Shown one piece after another: positions 31,880-40,625 of a DNA stretch of 64,000 nucleotides. The position numbers and the translations under genes were made by a program. The number at the start of each line of letters is the position of its first letter. Positions within the stretch are counted from its first letter, which is position 1. The notes beneath the pieces are model-generated. The model saw nothing but the letters and a program-made list of their open reading frames with translations, was not told the DNA's origin and made no database searches. This DNA comes from Methanomassiliicoccaceae archaeon UBA472 (GTDB taxonomy: Archaea > Thermoplasmatota > Thermoplasmata > Methanomassiliicoccales > UBA472): NCBI GenBank assembly GCA_002497075.1, contig DAML01000015.1, positions 68,452-132,451 on the forward strand. Direction: 5' to 3'.

Positions 31880-33445
31880 TCAGAACCCGTCCAGGGTCTT
31901 CTGCCTCTTCTGCTTCGTTCCCGGGTCACCGGCCAGCTCGTCCTTCATCGTCTCCAGCCGGCGGCGCATGGCCTTCTCTTTGTTCAGGGACGAGTAGTAG
32001 TACGCTTCGTCCCGGGTCCCCCGGGTTATGAAGATCACCACGTTCCCCGCCCGGGAACGTCCGGTTCGTCCGCGTCTCTGTATGCTGCGAATTTCGGACG
32101 GAACCGGCTCGTAGAAAATGACCAGGTCGGTGCTCGCGACGTCCAGACCTTCCTCTCCCACGGACGTCGCCACCAGCACGTTGAACTCCCCGTCCCGGAA
32201 GCGCTGCAGGACGCCCACCTGTTCCTTCTGCTTGAGCCCTTTCTCTCCTTTACTGTCAGATTGCCCGACCAGCTTGGCCACCTTGGCCCCTTCCACCTTT
32301 CCTAGCTTGTTAGCGACGAGATCGCAAGTATCCCGGTAGTGGGTGAACACCAGTATGCGCGATTCCGGGTGATCGGTCAGCTGGCGGGCCACCACGCCCA
32401 TCACCCGGGACATCTTGGGATGCTCCGCCTTCACCGCCTGCGCCTCGTCGAAAAGTCGTTGGAAATGTTCCGAGGACACGATGTCCCTGGACGCCTTCGA
32501 ACCGGCGTCCGAGGAAGCCTCGTCCTTGATGCGCTGCAAATAAGCTCGCAAGGCGGACATGCCCTGGGTCTCCACAAGATCGATGGCGTGCTCCACCTTC
32601 ACCGCCTTGGCCTGTGCGCTCAGGGCGTTGAACAGGGTCCGGGTCTTCTCTCCACCGCGGATGCGGGCCTGCCAGACGGCGGCCATCTCTATCAGGTAAC
32701 GTTTGTTCAGCACCCGGTCCTTGTCCACGACCTCCAGGGCGACCAGCTCCCGGATGTACTGTTCGTATAGGGTATGGATGGATCGCGATAGCGCTTTCAT
32801 CTCCGGCGGCAGCTCCACCTCCACCCAGTCCATGCTGATGGACTGCACGTACTTTGCCACGTCTGGATCGCGTTCGGTGCGAACCTCGATGTCCTTGATG
32901 TTGAGGTTCGAACAAACCTCCTGGATCTTGGCCTTGTCACTGCCCGGGGAAGCGGTCATTCCCAGCACCAGGCCATCGTAGTCCTGGTAGGCCTTGGCCA
33001 CGTGCACGTAAGCGTAGTTACCCACCGCCCGGTGGGCCTCGTCGAAGATGATGAGCTTAACGTCCTTCAGGTCCAGACGGCCGTTCTTCAGGTCGTTGGA
33101 CACGACCTGGGGCGTGGAGGTGATTATGTCATTCTCCAGGAAGGCCAGCTCCCTATCCAACGGATCGACCTCGCCGGTCATCATGGCGATGCGCTTTCCC
33201 TCGATCATGTTCTGCATCGTGCGATAGTGCTGTTCGACCAGCGGCCTCGTCGGCGCAAGGAAGAGCACCTTGCCGCCCTTGGACCTCAGCACGTGGGCGA
33301 TGACAATCGCCGCCACGACCGTCTTTCCCAGGCCGGTAGGGAGCACCAGGAGCGTGCTGGAGCGAGCGGCGCGCATGGCCAGGTCGACCTGGTAATCTCG
33401 CTGCTGCACGCACTGTCGCTTGATCAGAGGGTGCTCAAAATACAC
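31880..33445 (-). CDS. Hef/FANCM-type SF2 helicase lacking the nuclease domain
   Basis: 521 residues from a GTG start. Helicase motifs: I LPTGLGKT, Ia APTRPLVEQH, II DEAH, III TASPG, V-VI ATSVGEEGLDVASTD and QRRGRTGRSRAG. The helical insertion between the two RecA lobes (about 200-330) is typical of Hef and human FANCM, which reshape stalled forks. Full-length Hef carries a C-terminal XPF nuclease plus HhH domain; here the protein stops just after lobe 2 with KRQKTLDGF, whose last residues QKTLDGF resemble a PCNA-interacting peptide (QxxLxxF-like). The nuclease may be encoded elsewhere. Confidence 0.9.
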   Translation of the reverse strand: MYFEHPLIKRQCVQQRDYQVDLAMRAARSSTLLVLPTGLGKTVVAAIVIAHVLRSKGGKVLFLAPTRPLVEQHYRTMQNMIEGKRIAMMTGEVDPLDRELAFLENDIITSTPQVVSNDLKNGRLDLKDVKLIIFDEAHRAVGNYAYVHVAKAYQDYDGLVLGMTASPGSDKAKIQEVCSNLNIKDIEVRTERDPDVAKYVQSISMDWVEVELPPEMKALSRSIHTLYEQYIRELVALEVVDKDRVLNKRYLIEMAAVWQARIRGGEKTRTLFNALSAQAKAVKVEHAIDLVETQGMSALRAYLQRIKDEASSDAGSKASRDIVSSEHFQRLFDEAQAVKAEHPKMSRVMGVVARQLTDHPESRILVFTHYRDTCDLVANKLGKVEGAKVAKLVGQSDSKGEKGLKQKEQVGVLQRFRDGEFNVLVATSVGEEGLDVASTDLVIFYEPVPSEIRSIQRRGRTGRSRAGNVVIFITRGTRDEAYYYSSLNKEKAMRRRLETMKDELAGDPGTKQKRQKTLDGF

Positions 33446-33496
33446 GATGGGTTATCGTTATCGGAATAATAAAAGAAAAGGGATTGGTGAAGGGAT

Positions 33497-33820
33497 TTAG
33501 TGGCAGCCGCCGCCGCAGGACCCGCAACTGCTAGAGGCGTTGGGGTTGTTGACGACCAGGCCGGATCCGTAAGGTGTCTCGACAAAGTCCACGGTGCAGG
33601 CGTCCAGGACCTCCCTGGTCTCCTCGTCGTAGTAAACGGAGAATCCGTCCAACTTCTGCTCGATGTCCCCTTCCTTGGCGTCCTTTTGGAAGGACATGCC
33701 GAACTGGGCGCCAGAACAGCCCATCCCGGCCAGGTAGATCCTGATGCCGAAACCGGCCTTTTCGTTCTTGGCGATTAGGTCCACGATATACTTGCTAGCT
33801 TCCTCGGTAACAGTGACCAT
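33497..33820 (-). CDS. IscA/ErpA-type iron-sulfur carrier
   Basis: 107 residues of the HesB/IscA family. The start VTEEASKYIVDLI and LAGMGCSGAQFG are typical; the C-terminal cysteines are unusual, reading SSCGSCGGGC instead of the common CGCG. In characterised A-type carriers three cysteines hold a 2Fe-2S or 4Fe-4S cluster for delivery to enzymes. GGAGAAAGG precedes the ATG, and TTTATATAGG lies about 38 bp upstream. It is a single gene, divergent from a GNAT acetyltransferase. Confidence 0.88.
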   Translation of the reverse strand: MVTVTEEASKYIVDLIAKNEKAGFGIRIYLAGMGCSGAQFGMSFQKDAKEGDIEQKLDGFSVYYDEETREVLDACTVDFVETPYGSGLVVNNPNASSSCGSCGGGCH

Positions 33821-33998
33821 GTATACCTTTCTCCTGAGGGTTTCAAAACAACATCACCTATATAAACAATCGTATAGAAACCTCGCGCTGGAACATGATA
33901 TCAAGGCGCATGCCCACGCTCCAGATCGACCGACGCTTCGTTCACGGAGGGCGAGCATCTCCGCCATCCTTTTTCTAGGGGTTCGCCATACACAACCG

Positions 33999-34457
33999 AT
34001 GCGCTGCCGCTGTATGCAGAGGTCCGACCTCCCCGAACTCGTTTCCATGAGCCGGGAGAACATGGCCTCCATCATCATGTCCTCCTGGGGCGAGGAGTGG
34101 AAGGACGAGCAGCTGATGGAACTTCTCCTGGACCAGAGGGTGGACACCACCGTGCTGGAAGGCGAGAAAGGCATCGAGGCCTACTACTGCGTCGAGGATA
34201 TCGACGAGTACATCTTCATATCCTCCTTCCAGGTCCGGCGTAACTTTCAGGGAAGGGGACTGGGGACCCGGATGCTGGACATGATCGAGGATAAGGCGCG
34301 CAGGGACGGCAAGGCCGAGGTGGAGCTGTGCGTCCAGTCCACGAACGAAAGGGCCAAGGAGTTCTATTACTACCACGGCTACGACCTCATGTACCGCAAC
34401 GGCAACAACCTGGTCATGCGCAAGAAGCTGGACCGGTTCAAAGATTATAAATCATGA
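33999..34457 (+). CDS. GNAT family N-acetyltransferase
   Basis: 152 residues. The acetyl-CoA loop is seen in FQVRRNFQGRGLGTRML (Q/RxxGxG/A), preceded by a strand (EYIFISSFQV) and followed by ELCVQSTNERAKEFYYYHGY, the usual C-terminal motif. The substrate cannot be told. ATG 33999 aligns with the family start (MRCRCMQRSDLPEL); the frame stays open much further upstream without family resemblance. The FN3 protein follows 29 bp downstream. Confidence 0.85.
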   Translation: MRCRCMQRSDLPELVSMSRENMASIIMSSWGEEWKDEQLMELLLDQRVDTTVLEGEKGIEAYYCVEDIDEYIFISSFQVRRNFQGRGLGTRMLDMIEDKARRDGKAEVELCVQSTNERAKEFYYYHGYDLMYRNGNNLVMRKKLDRFKDYKS

Positions 34458-34486
34458 CGGAGGCATGAAGCCTATCGGTGATCACC

Positions 34487-34948
34487 ATGACCCTCCGCTG
34501 TCCGGTCCTCCTGCTGTTCGTCTTCTCGGTCTCCCTGCTGCTCATCCTGCCCGCGGGACTGGGCCTAGACACGCCGCCGCAAGGATTGCAGGCCACGGTC
34601 GGTAGCGATCATGTGGACCTGAACTGGCAAACGGTCCCAGAAGCGCAATATTATCTCCTTTACAGAGGGGATCAACTGGGGATGTCACTGTTGGCCAATG
34701 TTTCCCACCCCTTCACCTCGTACCACGATGGGGGTCTGGAGGACGGTTCTTCGTTCACCTATTACGTTACGGCGGTGAGCGCAGAGAACGAGAGCTCGCC
34801 TAGCAACAGCGTTTCCGTCACCGTTCCCTTAAAGGAAAGCCAGGATGTGTTCGTGCCTGTACTGGCCATAGTGCTCTCGGTCATTGCCATCCAAATATGT
34901 GCGATCATGATCATGGCCACGTTCAAGGGCAAGATGCGCCTGAAATGA
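34487..34948 (+). CDS. Small membrane-anchored FN3-domain protein
   Basis: 153 residues: signal peptide or N-terminal helix (about 1-26, LLLFVFSVSLLLILPAG), one fibronectin type III domain (about 30-113, with VDLNWQTVPEAQYYLLYRG and TYYVTAVSAENESSP), and a C-terminal membrane helix (about 122-146) ending in a basic tail. The FN3 domain faces outside. GGTGATCACC directly precedes ATG 34487. It ends one base before the stop of the convergent DHH gene. Confidence 0.78.
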   Translation: MTLRCPVLLLFVFSVSLLLILPAGLGLDTPPQGLQATVGSDHVDLNWQTVPEAQYYLLYRGDQLGMSLLANVSHPFTSYHDGGLEDGSSFTYYVTAVSAENESSPSNSVSVTVPLKESQDVFVPVLAIVLSVIAIQICAIMIMATFKGKMRLK

Positions 34949-35917
34949 TCAGGAAACCCTTTCTAAGAGATGGTCCAGGAACAGCTCGCCGCTTCCTGTC
35001 GGTATCCGTGCTCCAGCGGCCTTGGGGTGCCCGCCGCCGTCAACCCCGTTCTCACTGGTGAAGTCCTCTACGAAGCGGCCGAGGTCCACGCTCTCCTGGG
35101 TGATCCCTCTAACGGAAACGGAAGAATACTTTCCGCGCGGGTTGATCATCACCGCGTAGCCGCAGCCGCGGCGGTACGCCACCTCGACCAGCGCCCGGGT
35201 ACCGAAGCCATACAAGGTGCGGCTGCGGTCCATCTCGTCCATGATCCCCAGGGGGCCGCGGACCTTGATGCTGCTGTCGACCTTGGCCAGGGCGCGAGGC
35301 CAACGCTTTTCGTTGACCACCTGGATGTATCTTCTTTTAACAGAATCCACCTGGGAGGGCCAGACTCCCTGGGCCAAAGCCTTCGCGGCGATGTAGCGGA
35401 AGCGGTCGTCGTCGATTATCAAACGCCAGGCGAAGTCCAGGACCATTGATTCCTGGTCCACTCGCTGCCTTCCGTAGCGTCTCATCTCCTCGTCCAGGAG
35501 CGGCGTGGGCATATATTCGACGAGGTCGGCCACAGCCACCAGTTTGCGCAATCGCACCTCGGGAAGAAGGTGATGGAACAGTACGTTCGCAGCGCTCACT
35601 CCCTCCTTCACCAGGGTTGTGCAGTCCACGGCTAGCGAGGAGGGGTGATGATCGATCAGCGTTAGGGACTGGCTTTGCATTTTGGCTCGAACCGTCTCCA
35701 CGAGATCGGGCACCGGGGCGATATCTACGAGGTATATCTGGTCCGAGGAGGTGTCCAGCGACAATACCTTCGCGCCGGCGGTGGGTGAGGTGACGAACGT
35801 GACCTTGGCGGTAGGGAATCGGTTCAAGAAAATGGCGGCAGATACGATGCCGTCAACATTGCCCCTGGTGATGATATGCTTGTCGCGGTCATCCCTTGAA
35901 AAGCAACCTTGTCCCAT
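34949..35917 (-). CDS. DHH-DHHA1 family phosphoesterase
   Basis: 322 residues. Motifs in order: TRGNVDGIVSAAI (motif I, with N where HxDxDG is usual), LVDIAP (motif II), LIDHHPSS (DHH motif III), a helical middle part, and GGGHPKAAGARI of the DHHA1 domain. Relatives are RecJ/NrnA-like exonucleases and oligonucleotide phosphatases; archaeal forms can associate with GINS or act on short RNA or DNA. The altered motif I may affect one metal site. It is convergent with the FN3 gene. Confidence 0.82.
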   Translation of the reverse strand: MGQGCFSRDDRDKHIITRGNVDGIVSAAIFLNRFPTAKVTFVTSPTAGAKVLSLDTSSDQIYLVDIAPVPDLVETVRAKMQSQSLTLIDHHPSSLAVDCTTLVKEGVSAANVLFHHLLPEVRLRKLVAVADLVEYMPTPLLDEEMRRYGRQRVDQESMVLDFAWRLIIDDDRFRYIAAKALAQGVWPSQVDSVKRRYIQVVNEKRWPRALAKVDSSIKVRGPLGIMDEMDRSRTLYGFGTRALVEVAYRRGCGYAVMINPRGKYSSVSVRGITQESVDLGRFVEDFTSENGVDGGGHPKAAGARIPTGSGELFLDHLLERVS

Positions 35918-36091
35918 CCGGTGAACAAAATGGGACTCCAGACTAGATAAATCTATTGTAAAATATCTAATTTCAAGAATTGACCCGGGCTAGGCTTATT
36001 AATTCGGTCAATAGATACCAGTACGCGCGTAGCCTGCATCTACTATCACCGGTTAAATGACGGTCAAGTAGCTCGGTCCTTTGGTGAATAA

Positions 36092-36817
36092 GTGACGGAC
36101 ATATCCTATTGGGGGAACAGCCGTGTCAGCGGCCAGGAAAGCGAACTGCAGAGGTGCTTCGCCCGGGTGGGCGCCGAGCACGGGTTCACCGACGTGAACG
36201 CCAACTGGGAGCGGTTCAAGGAGTTCAAGGCCACCTGGAAGCGGTGCTCGACCAGCGCGGAGCTGCTTATCACCGATTACATGAAAGAATCAGGCGAGGA
36301 CCTCATAACCGACCTGGCCCGGGGGATCTTCGGGCGCATGGGCCGGGGCGGGGTGAAGGAGATCTATTCGGAGAGGTTGAAGCAGCACTTCCTGAGCCCG
36401 GAGTTCATACTAAGGAACCAGCCTCTGTACCTGAGAAGGAGCAGGAACCTGGCTTACGCCCAGCAGGGCCGGGTGCACGACCTCCGAACGCTGGAGCAGG
36501 ACCTGCACGATCTCGGTCTGGTGAAGAGGGTGCCCCACGCCTACATTTCGTGGACCAAGGGGGACAACCGTCAGCGGGTGGGCTATTGCAGCGTGATCAT
36601 GCGGGTGGTGGCTATAAGCCGCGTACTGGACCGCAAGGAGATTCCTTCTTTCGTTCCCAGCTACGTTCTCTATCACGAGCTGATTCATCTGGAGAACGGG
36701 CTTCGGTTCGGATCGTACCACGATCGCGAGTTCCGGGAGAGGGAACGCATTCATCCCCATCACGAGGAGGCGGAGAGGTGGCTGAGGAGGATCGTCGCCG
36801 ACCCTCAGTTTCGGTGA
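36092..36817 (+). CDS. SprT-like zinc metallopeptidase
   Basis: 241 residues from a GTG start. The C-terminal third holds a zincin motif, LYHELIHLENG (HExxH variant HELIH), then SYHDREFRERE with the likely third ligand, matching SprT/DUF45-type proteases. The first 130 residues are helical and charged and not assigned to a family; they may bind nucleic acid, as they are rich in Arg and Lys. In eukaryotes, SprT proteins clear DNA-protein crosslinks; whether this one does is unknown. It precedes the YhaM-like gene by 50 bp, same strand. Confidence 0.75.
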   Translation: MTDISYWGNSRVSGQESELQRCFARVGAEHGFTDVNANWERFKEFKATWKRCSTSAELLITDYMKESGEDLITDLARGIFGRMGRGGVKEIYSERLKQHFLSPEFILRNQPLYLRRSRNLAYAQQGRVHDLRTLEQDLHDLGLVKRVPHAYISWTKGDNRQRVGYCSVIMRVVAISRVLDRKEIPSFVPSYVLYHELIHLENGLRFGSYHDREFRERERIHPHHEEAERWLRRIVADPQFR

Positions 36818-36867
36818 GGTCGACAGAATTCTTTTAAGTGAACAAAGCCAAAACAGATGTGATTGAG

Positions 36868-37836
36868 ATGAGGAAAACGATCAAGGTCAACGAGCTGAAG
36901 GCCGGCGGGACCGTGGACGATCTTTTTGCCGTCCGATTCAAGAAACCGGTAATGGCGTACAAGAACGGTTACACATTCCAGATGTGGGTTTCCGACGCCG
37001 GCGGGGATATCGCGGTGAAGTTCTGGGGTGAGAAGGACGAGAAGGGCGTAAAGGCCTTGTTCGACACCATCGCCAAGGGATCGGTGGTGCATGTGAAGGG
37101 CAAGGTCACCGAGTACAACAACGCCCTGGAGATCCACGTCAACCCCTCTTCGGGCGATTCCGTGGCAGTTCTAAAGGAGGGCGAGTTCGAAGTGGCCGAT
37201 TTCGTGGCCTCTACGACCGAGGACGTGGAGCAGATGAGGTCACAGCTCTTCATCATGATCAGGAAGATCAGGGACGTCCATCTCAAACAGCTGCTCGAAT
37301 TTTTCTTCGGCGACGAGGAGTTCGTCAAGCAGTTCTGCTTCTGTCCCGCGGCCATAACCCATCATTCCAATTACATCGGCGGATTGCTGGAGCACACCAT
37401 TCGCGTCGTCAGGACCTGCGACCACTACGCCCAGCTTTATCCTGATCTGAACCGGGACCTCCTGGTGACCGGCGCAATATTGCACGACATAGGGAAATTG
37501 CGCGAATACACTGTGAGCAGCATCATCGGAGCGACCGACGAAGGCCGGTTGGTCGGGCACTTGGTCATCGGGGCGGGAATGGTCAACGACGCCTGCCGAT
37601 TGATAGCGGAGTTCCCTACCGAACTCAATCTGAAGATCCAGCATCTGGTACTGTCCAGTCACGGCACAAAGGAGTTCGGGTCTCCCAAGGAGCCACTCTT
37701 CCCTGAAGCACTAGCATTAGCCATGGCAGACCTATCGACGACCAGGATCGAGGATATCTTGCTGGTCAAAATGACCGCCAATACCGAGGACGACTGGGTG
37801 CAGGATAAGAATTTGGGGAGCGTGTATCTGCGGTGA
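36868..37836 (+). CDS. YhaM-type OB-fold/HD-domain 3'-5' exonuclease
   Basis: 322 residues from ATG 36868 (GTGATTGAG upstream). An N-terminal OB-fold domain (about 1-110, KFWGEKDEKGV, VHVKGKVTEYNNALEIHV) is followed by an HD domain: HSNYIGGLLEHTIRV, GAILHDIGKLRE (the HD pair) and HLVLSSHG. This is the plan of bacterial YhaM/CBF1, a 3'-5' exonuclease active on RNA and single-stranded DNA. GTG 36838 would add ten residues but lies too near the preceding stop and lacks a ribosome site. Confidence 0.87.
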   Translation: MRKTIKVNELKAGGTVDDLFAVRFKKPVMAYKNGYTFQMWVSDAGGDIAVKFWGEKDEKGVKALFDTIAKGSVVHVKGKVTEYNNALEIHVNPSSGDSVAVLKEGEFEVADFVASTTEDVEQMRSQLFIMIRKIRDVHLKQLLEFFFGDEEFVKQFCFCPAAITHHSNYIGGLLEHTIRVVRTCDHYAQLYPDLNRDLLVTGAILHDIGKLREYTVSSIIGATDEGRLVGHLVIGAGMVNDACRLIAEFPTELNLKIQHLVLSSHGTKEFGSPKEPLFPEALALAMADLSTTRIEDILLVKMTANTEDDWVQDKNLGSVYLR

Positions 37837-37867
37837 CGATCTAGGAGAGCATCCTACAACAAGTTTT

Positions 37868-38215
37868 ATGCTGAACGATCTCCTAGATTCTTTGCGGGGA
37901 AGTAGGATGAAATTTGATCACCGATTCCTGTTCAAGGTCTTCCTGCTGGCAGCTCCGTTCGCGTTGCTGATATGGATGATCGTATTGAAGAATAGCATGA
38001 ACACCGGTCTCAGCGACCCCGCCCTCGAGCTATTCGCGCTCCCCCTGGCCTTGATCATGCTCATGGTCATCGTTATGGTCTCGGCGATCATCGAACGCTC
38101 CAGGGGCCAACCCGTTCCCATGTCCAGGTTCGGAATGTATTTGGTCATTACCGTGGTCTTGGGGTTTGCCACATCCTTCATTTTCTGGATAATTAACCTT
38201 GGGTTCACCAGCTGA
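37868..38215 (+). CDS. Small membrane protein, three predicted helices
   Basis: 115 residues. Hydrophobic segments lie at about 22-44, 53-77 and 92-113; the loop between the second and third is basic (ERSRGQPVPMSR). No family is recognised and no catalytic residues are apparent. It follows the YhaM-like gene by 31 bp and may share its transcript. Confidence 0.65.
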   Translation: MLNDLLDSLRGSRMKFDHRFLFKVFLLAAPFALLIWMIVLKNSMNTGLSDPALELFALPLALIMLMVIVMVSAIIERSRGQPVPMSRFGMYLVITVVLGFATSFIFWIINLGFTS

Positions 38216-38525
38216 AAAGAGATGGAAGGTGTGTGCCCCCCGCCCTAACAGATCGGTTCACGGCCGCGGCGGACCGCGCTCCCCGCACTGACCCGGGCAG
38301 GGGGTTCGTTGTCGTGCCCCGGGGTTGTCCTCCAGTCATGACGCGATGTCGCATCGCAGTTCCTGCAGGGACCTATCGGCGCACTGTGCACCGCCAGACT
38401 ATTGTAGGGATCATGATCACCCTCATTTTTACTGACGGCTTTACTCATCACGCACATCGGACATATCAATGTTACGGATTTTGACCACAAAGGATATGTT
38501 ACGCGCCCCTCCATTATCCTTCCAG
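38216..38525. other. 310-bp gap, G+C-rich, with inverted repeats
   Basis: No gene is supported. It holds the perfect hairpin GCGATG-TCG-CATCGC (38343-38357) and the pair CCCGGGCA (38292-38299)/TGCCCCGGG (38315-38323, one bulge). An open frame of 89 codons on the minus strand (38245-38514) has two Cys pairs (CPMC, CRNC) but no ribosome site and no family resemblance. Confidence 0.4.
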
Positions 38526-40625
38526 ATGCGAGAGCTTTTCGAGCCGGCTAGCGTGGCGGTGATCGGCGCTTCTGCCGAGAGGAACAAGGTAGGCAGCATC
38601 ATCCTTGGAAATATCATAGAATCTGGTTTCCTAGGCCAGCTCTACCCCATCAACCCCCGCTACGAAGAGGTCCTGGGGCTGAAGTGCTATCCCCGCGTCA
38701 CCGACGTTCCCGGTCCCGTGGAGATGGCCGTCGTCGTCGTCCCCGCCAAGTTCGTTCTGCAGGTGATGGAGGAGTGCGGGCAGAAAGGGGTCAAGGCCGC
38801 CGTGGTCATCAGCGCCGGGTTCAAGGAGGTCGGTCTGGACGGGGCCAAGCTCGAAAAGCAGCTGGGCGAGATAGCGCACCGTTACGGAATGCGGGTGCTT
38901 GGCCCTAACTGCCTGGGTCTGGTCAATACTCATCATCACATGAACGCCACCTTCGCCCAGGAGGGGCCAAGGGAAGGGAACATAGCCATATCGTCGCAGT
39001 CAGGCGCCATCTGCGTGGTGATCCTGGACTGGGCGGCGAACATCAATATCGGTTTTTCCAAGTTCATCAGCGTCGGCAATAAGCTGGACGTTGACGAGGG
39101 GCATCTGCTGGAATATCTCCGCAACGACCCCAAGACCACGGTCATCGGCATGTATATAGAGGGAACCGACCGCGGACGTGAGTTCCTGCGGCAGGCCGAG
39201 CTGACCACCAAGGTGAAGCCGGTCATCGCCCTGAAGGCCGGGAGGACCAGCAGCGGCGCGAAAGCGGCGTCGTCGCACACCGGCGCCATGTCCGGCAGTG
39301 ATAAGGTCTACGACGCGGCCATGAAGCAGGCCGGAGTGGTCCGGGTTCGTAATATAGAAGAGATGTTCGATCTTCTTCAGGCCTTCTCCACAATGCCGTT
39401 GCCGCATGGTGAAGGTGTGGCCATAATCACCAACGCCGGAGGACTGGGCGTAATGGCCGCGGACGCCTGCGCCGATAACGGATTGCCGCTGGCGACCTTC
39501 GAACCCTCCACGATCGAGAGGCTCAGGGAGAAGCTGCCCCCGGCGGCCAGCCTTTACAATCCGATCGATGTGGTGGGGGACGCCGATTCGGAGCGCTATG
39601 ATCACGCCATCCGCACGGTGATGGACGATCCCAACGTGGCCTGCGTGGTGGCGCTGCTGGCGCCCACGGACCTGGTGGACATTTCGTCCGTGGCCGGCAC
39701 GCTGACCGCCTTCGCCGGTTCGTCACCCAAACCAATCGTCACATCTTTCGTGGGGGGCAAGGAGATGGCCGCCCCCATCGAAATGCTAAAGGCGGCCGGC
39801 ATTCCCAACTATCCCTCGCCGGACCGCGGCGTTCGGGCGCTGGCGGCCATGGTGGAGCACCGGCACAGCATGGGTCGTCCGGAACCGCAGCCGGTACCTC
39901 CGTATCCGGTGGACCGCGCTTCGGTCGAGGAGATCGTCGAGCACGTGCGTTCGGAAGGTCGCCTGCAGCTCAGCGAGGCCGAGGGGAAGGGTATCCTCAA
40001 GGCCTACGGGATAGGGATCCCGCGGGAAGGCATCGCCAGGGACCTCAGACGGGCCATCGACCTGGCGGAATCGATCGGCTTCCCGGTGGTCATGAAGGTG
40101 GAGTCCCCCGACATCGCGCACAAGACGGACGTGGGAGGGGTGGTGCTGAACATCGATTCCAACGAGGAGCTCACCCGTTCCTATGAGGTCATGCTCAGCA
40201 AGGTGAAGGAGAAATTGCCCAAGGCGAGGATCACCGGCGTCTCCATCCAGAAGATGGTGAAGGGACGCGAGGTCATCGTGGGCATGGTGCGCGACGATCA
40301 GTTCGGTCCGGTCATCACCTTCGGCCTGGGGGGCATATTCGTGGAGTTCCTGAAGGACGTCACCCAGGGAATAGCTCCCTTGGACCGGGACGAGGTCGAA
40401 CGGATGGTCCGTTCCATCAAGGCCTATCCGATGCTCACCGGGGCTCGCGGAAAGCGCCCCGGGGACATCCCGGCGTTGGTGGAGGTCATCCTCAAGATAT
40501 CGCAGATGGCCATGGACTTCCCCGAGCTGGAGGAGCTGGAGATGAACCCGGTCATGGTGGGAGATGAGGGGGCCGGAGTAACGGCGGTGGACGCTTTGGT
40601 CACGATCAAGGAGGAAAAGAAATGA
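38526..40625 (+). CDS. acd: ADP-forming acyl-CoA (acetyl-CoA) synthetase, fused alpha-beta
   Basis: 699 residues. The CoA-binding domain comes first (MRELFEPASVAVIGASAERN), then the succinyl-CoA ligase-like domains with FISVGNKLDVDEG, the phosphohistidine loop SSHTGAMSGSDK, and an ATP-grasp beta part (GFPVVMKVESPDIAHKTDVG, GREVIVGMVRD, FGLGGIFVEFLKDV). It converts acyl-CoA, ADP and phosphate to acid, CoA and ATP, a substrate-level phosphorylation typical of archaea that ferment peptides; the acyl substrate is not determined. Earlier ATGs (38469, 38496) are possible, but 38526 fits the family start. It overlaps the next gene by an ATGA. Confidence 0.93.
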   Translation: MRELFEPASVAVIGASAERNKVGSIILGNIIESGFLGQLYPINPRYEEVLGLKCYPRVTDVPGPVEMAVVVVPAKFVLQVMEECGQKGVKAAVVISAGFKEVGLDGAKLEKQLGEIAHRYGMRVLGPNCLGLVNTHHHMNATFAQEGPREGNIAISSQSGAICVVILDWAANINIGFSKFISVGNKLDVDEGHLLEYLRNDPKTTVIGMYIEGTDRGREFLRQAELTTKVKPVIALKAGRTSSGAKAASSHTGAMSGSDKVYDAAMKQAGVVRVRNIEEMFDLLQAFSTMPLPHGEGVAIITNAGGLGVMAADACADNGLPLATFEPSTIERLREKLPPAASLYNPIDVVGDADSERYDHAIRTVMDDPNVACVVALLAPTDLVDISSVAGTLTAFAGSSPKPIVTSFVGGKEMAAPIEMLKAAGIPNYPSPDRGVRALAAMVEHRHSMGRPEPQPVPPYPVDRASVEEIVEHVRSEGRLQLSEAEGKGILKAYGIGIPREGIARDLRRAIDLAESIGFPVVMKVESPDIAHKTDVGGVVLNIDSNEELTRSYEVMLSKVKEKLPKARITGVSIQKMVKGREVIVGMVRDDQFGPVITFGLGGIFVEFLKDVTQGIAPLDRDEVERMVRSIKAYPMLTGARGKRPGDIPALVEVILKISQMAMDFPELEELEMNPVMVGDEGAGVTAVDALVTIKEEKK

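Noticed and set aside
38245..38514. 89-codon minus-strand frame with CPMC and CRNC pairs
   Set aside because: No ribosome site, mixed codon use, no recognised zinc domain; kept only as a note on the gap.
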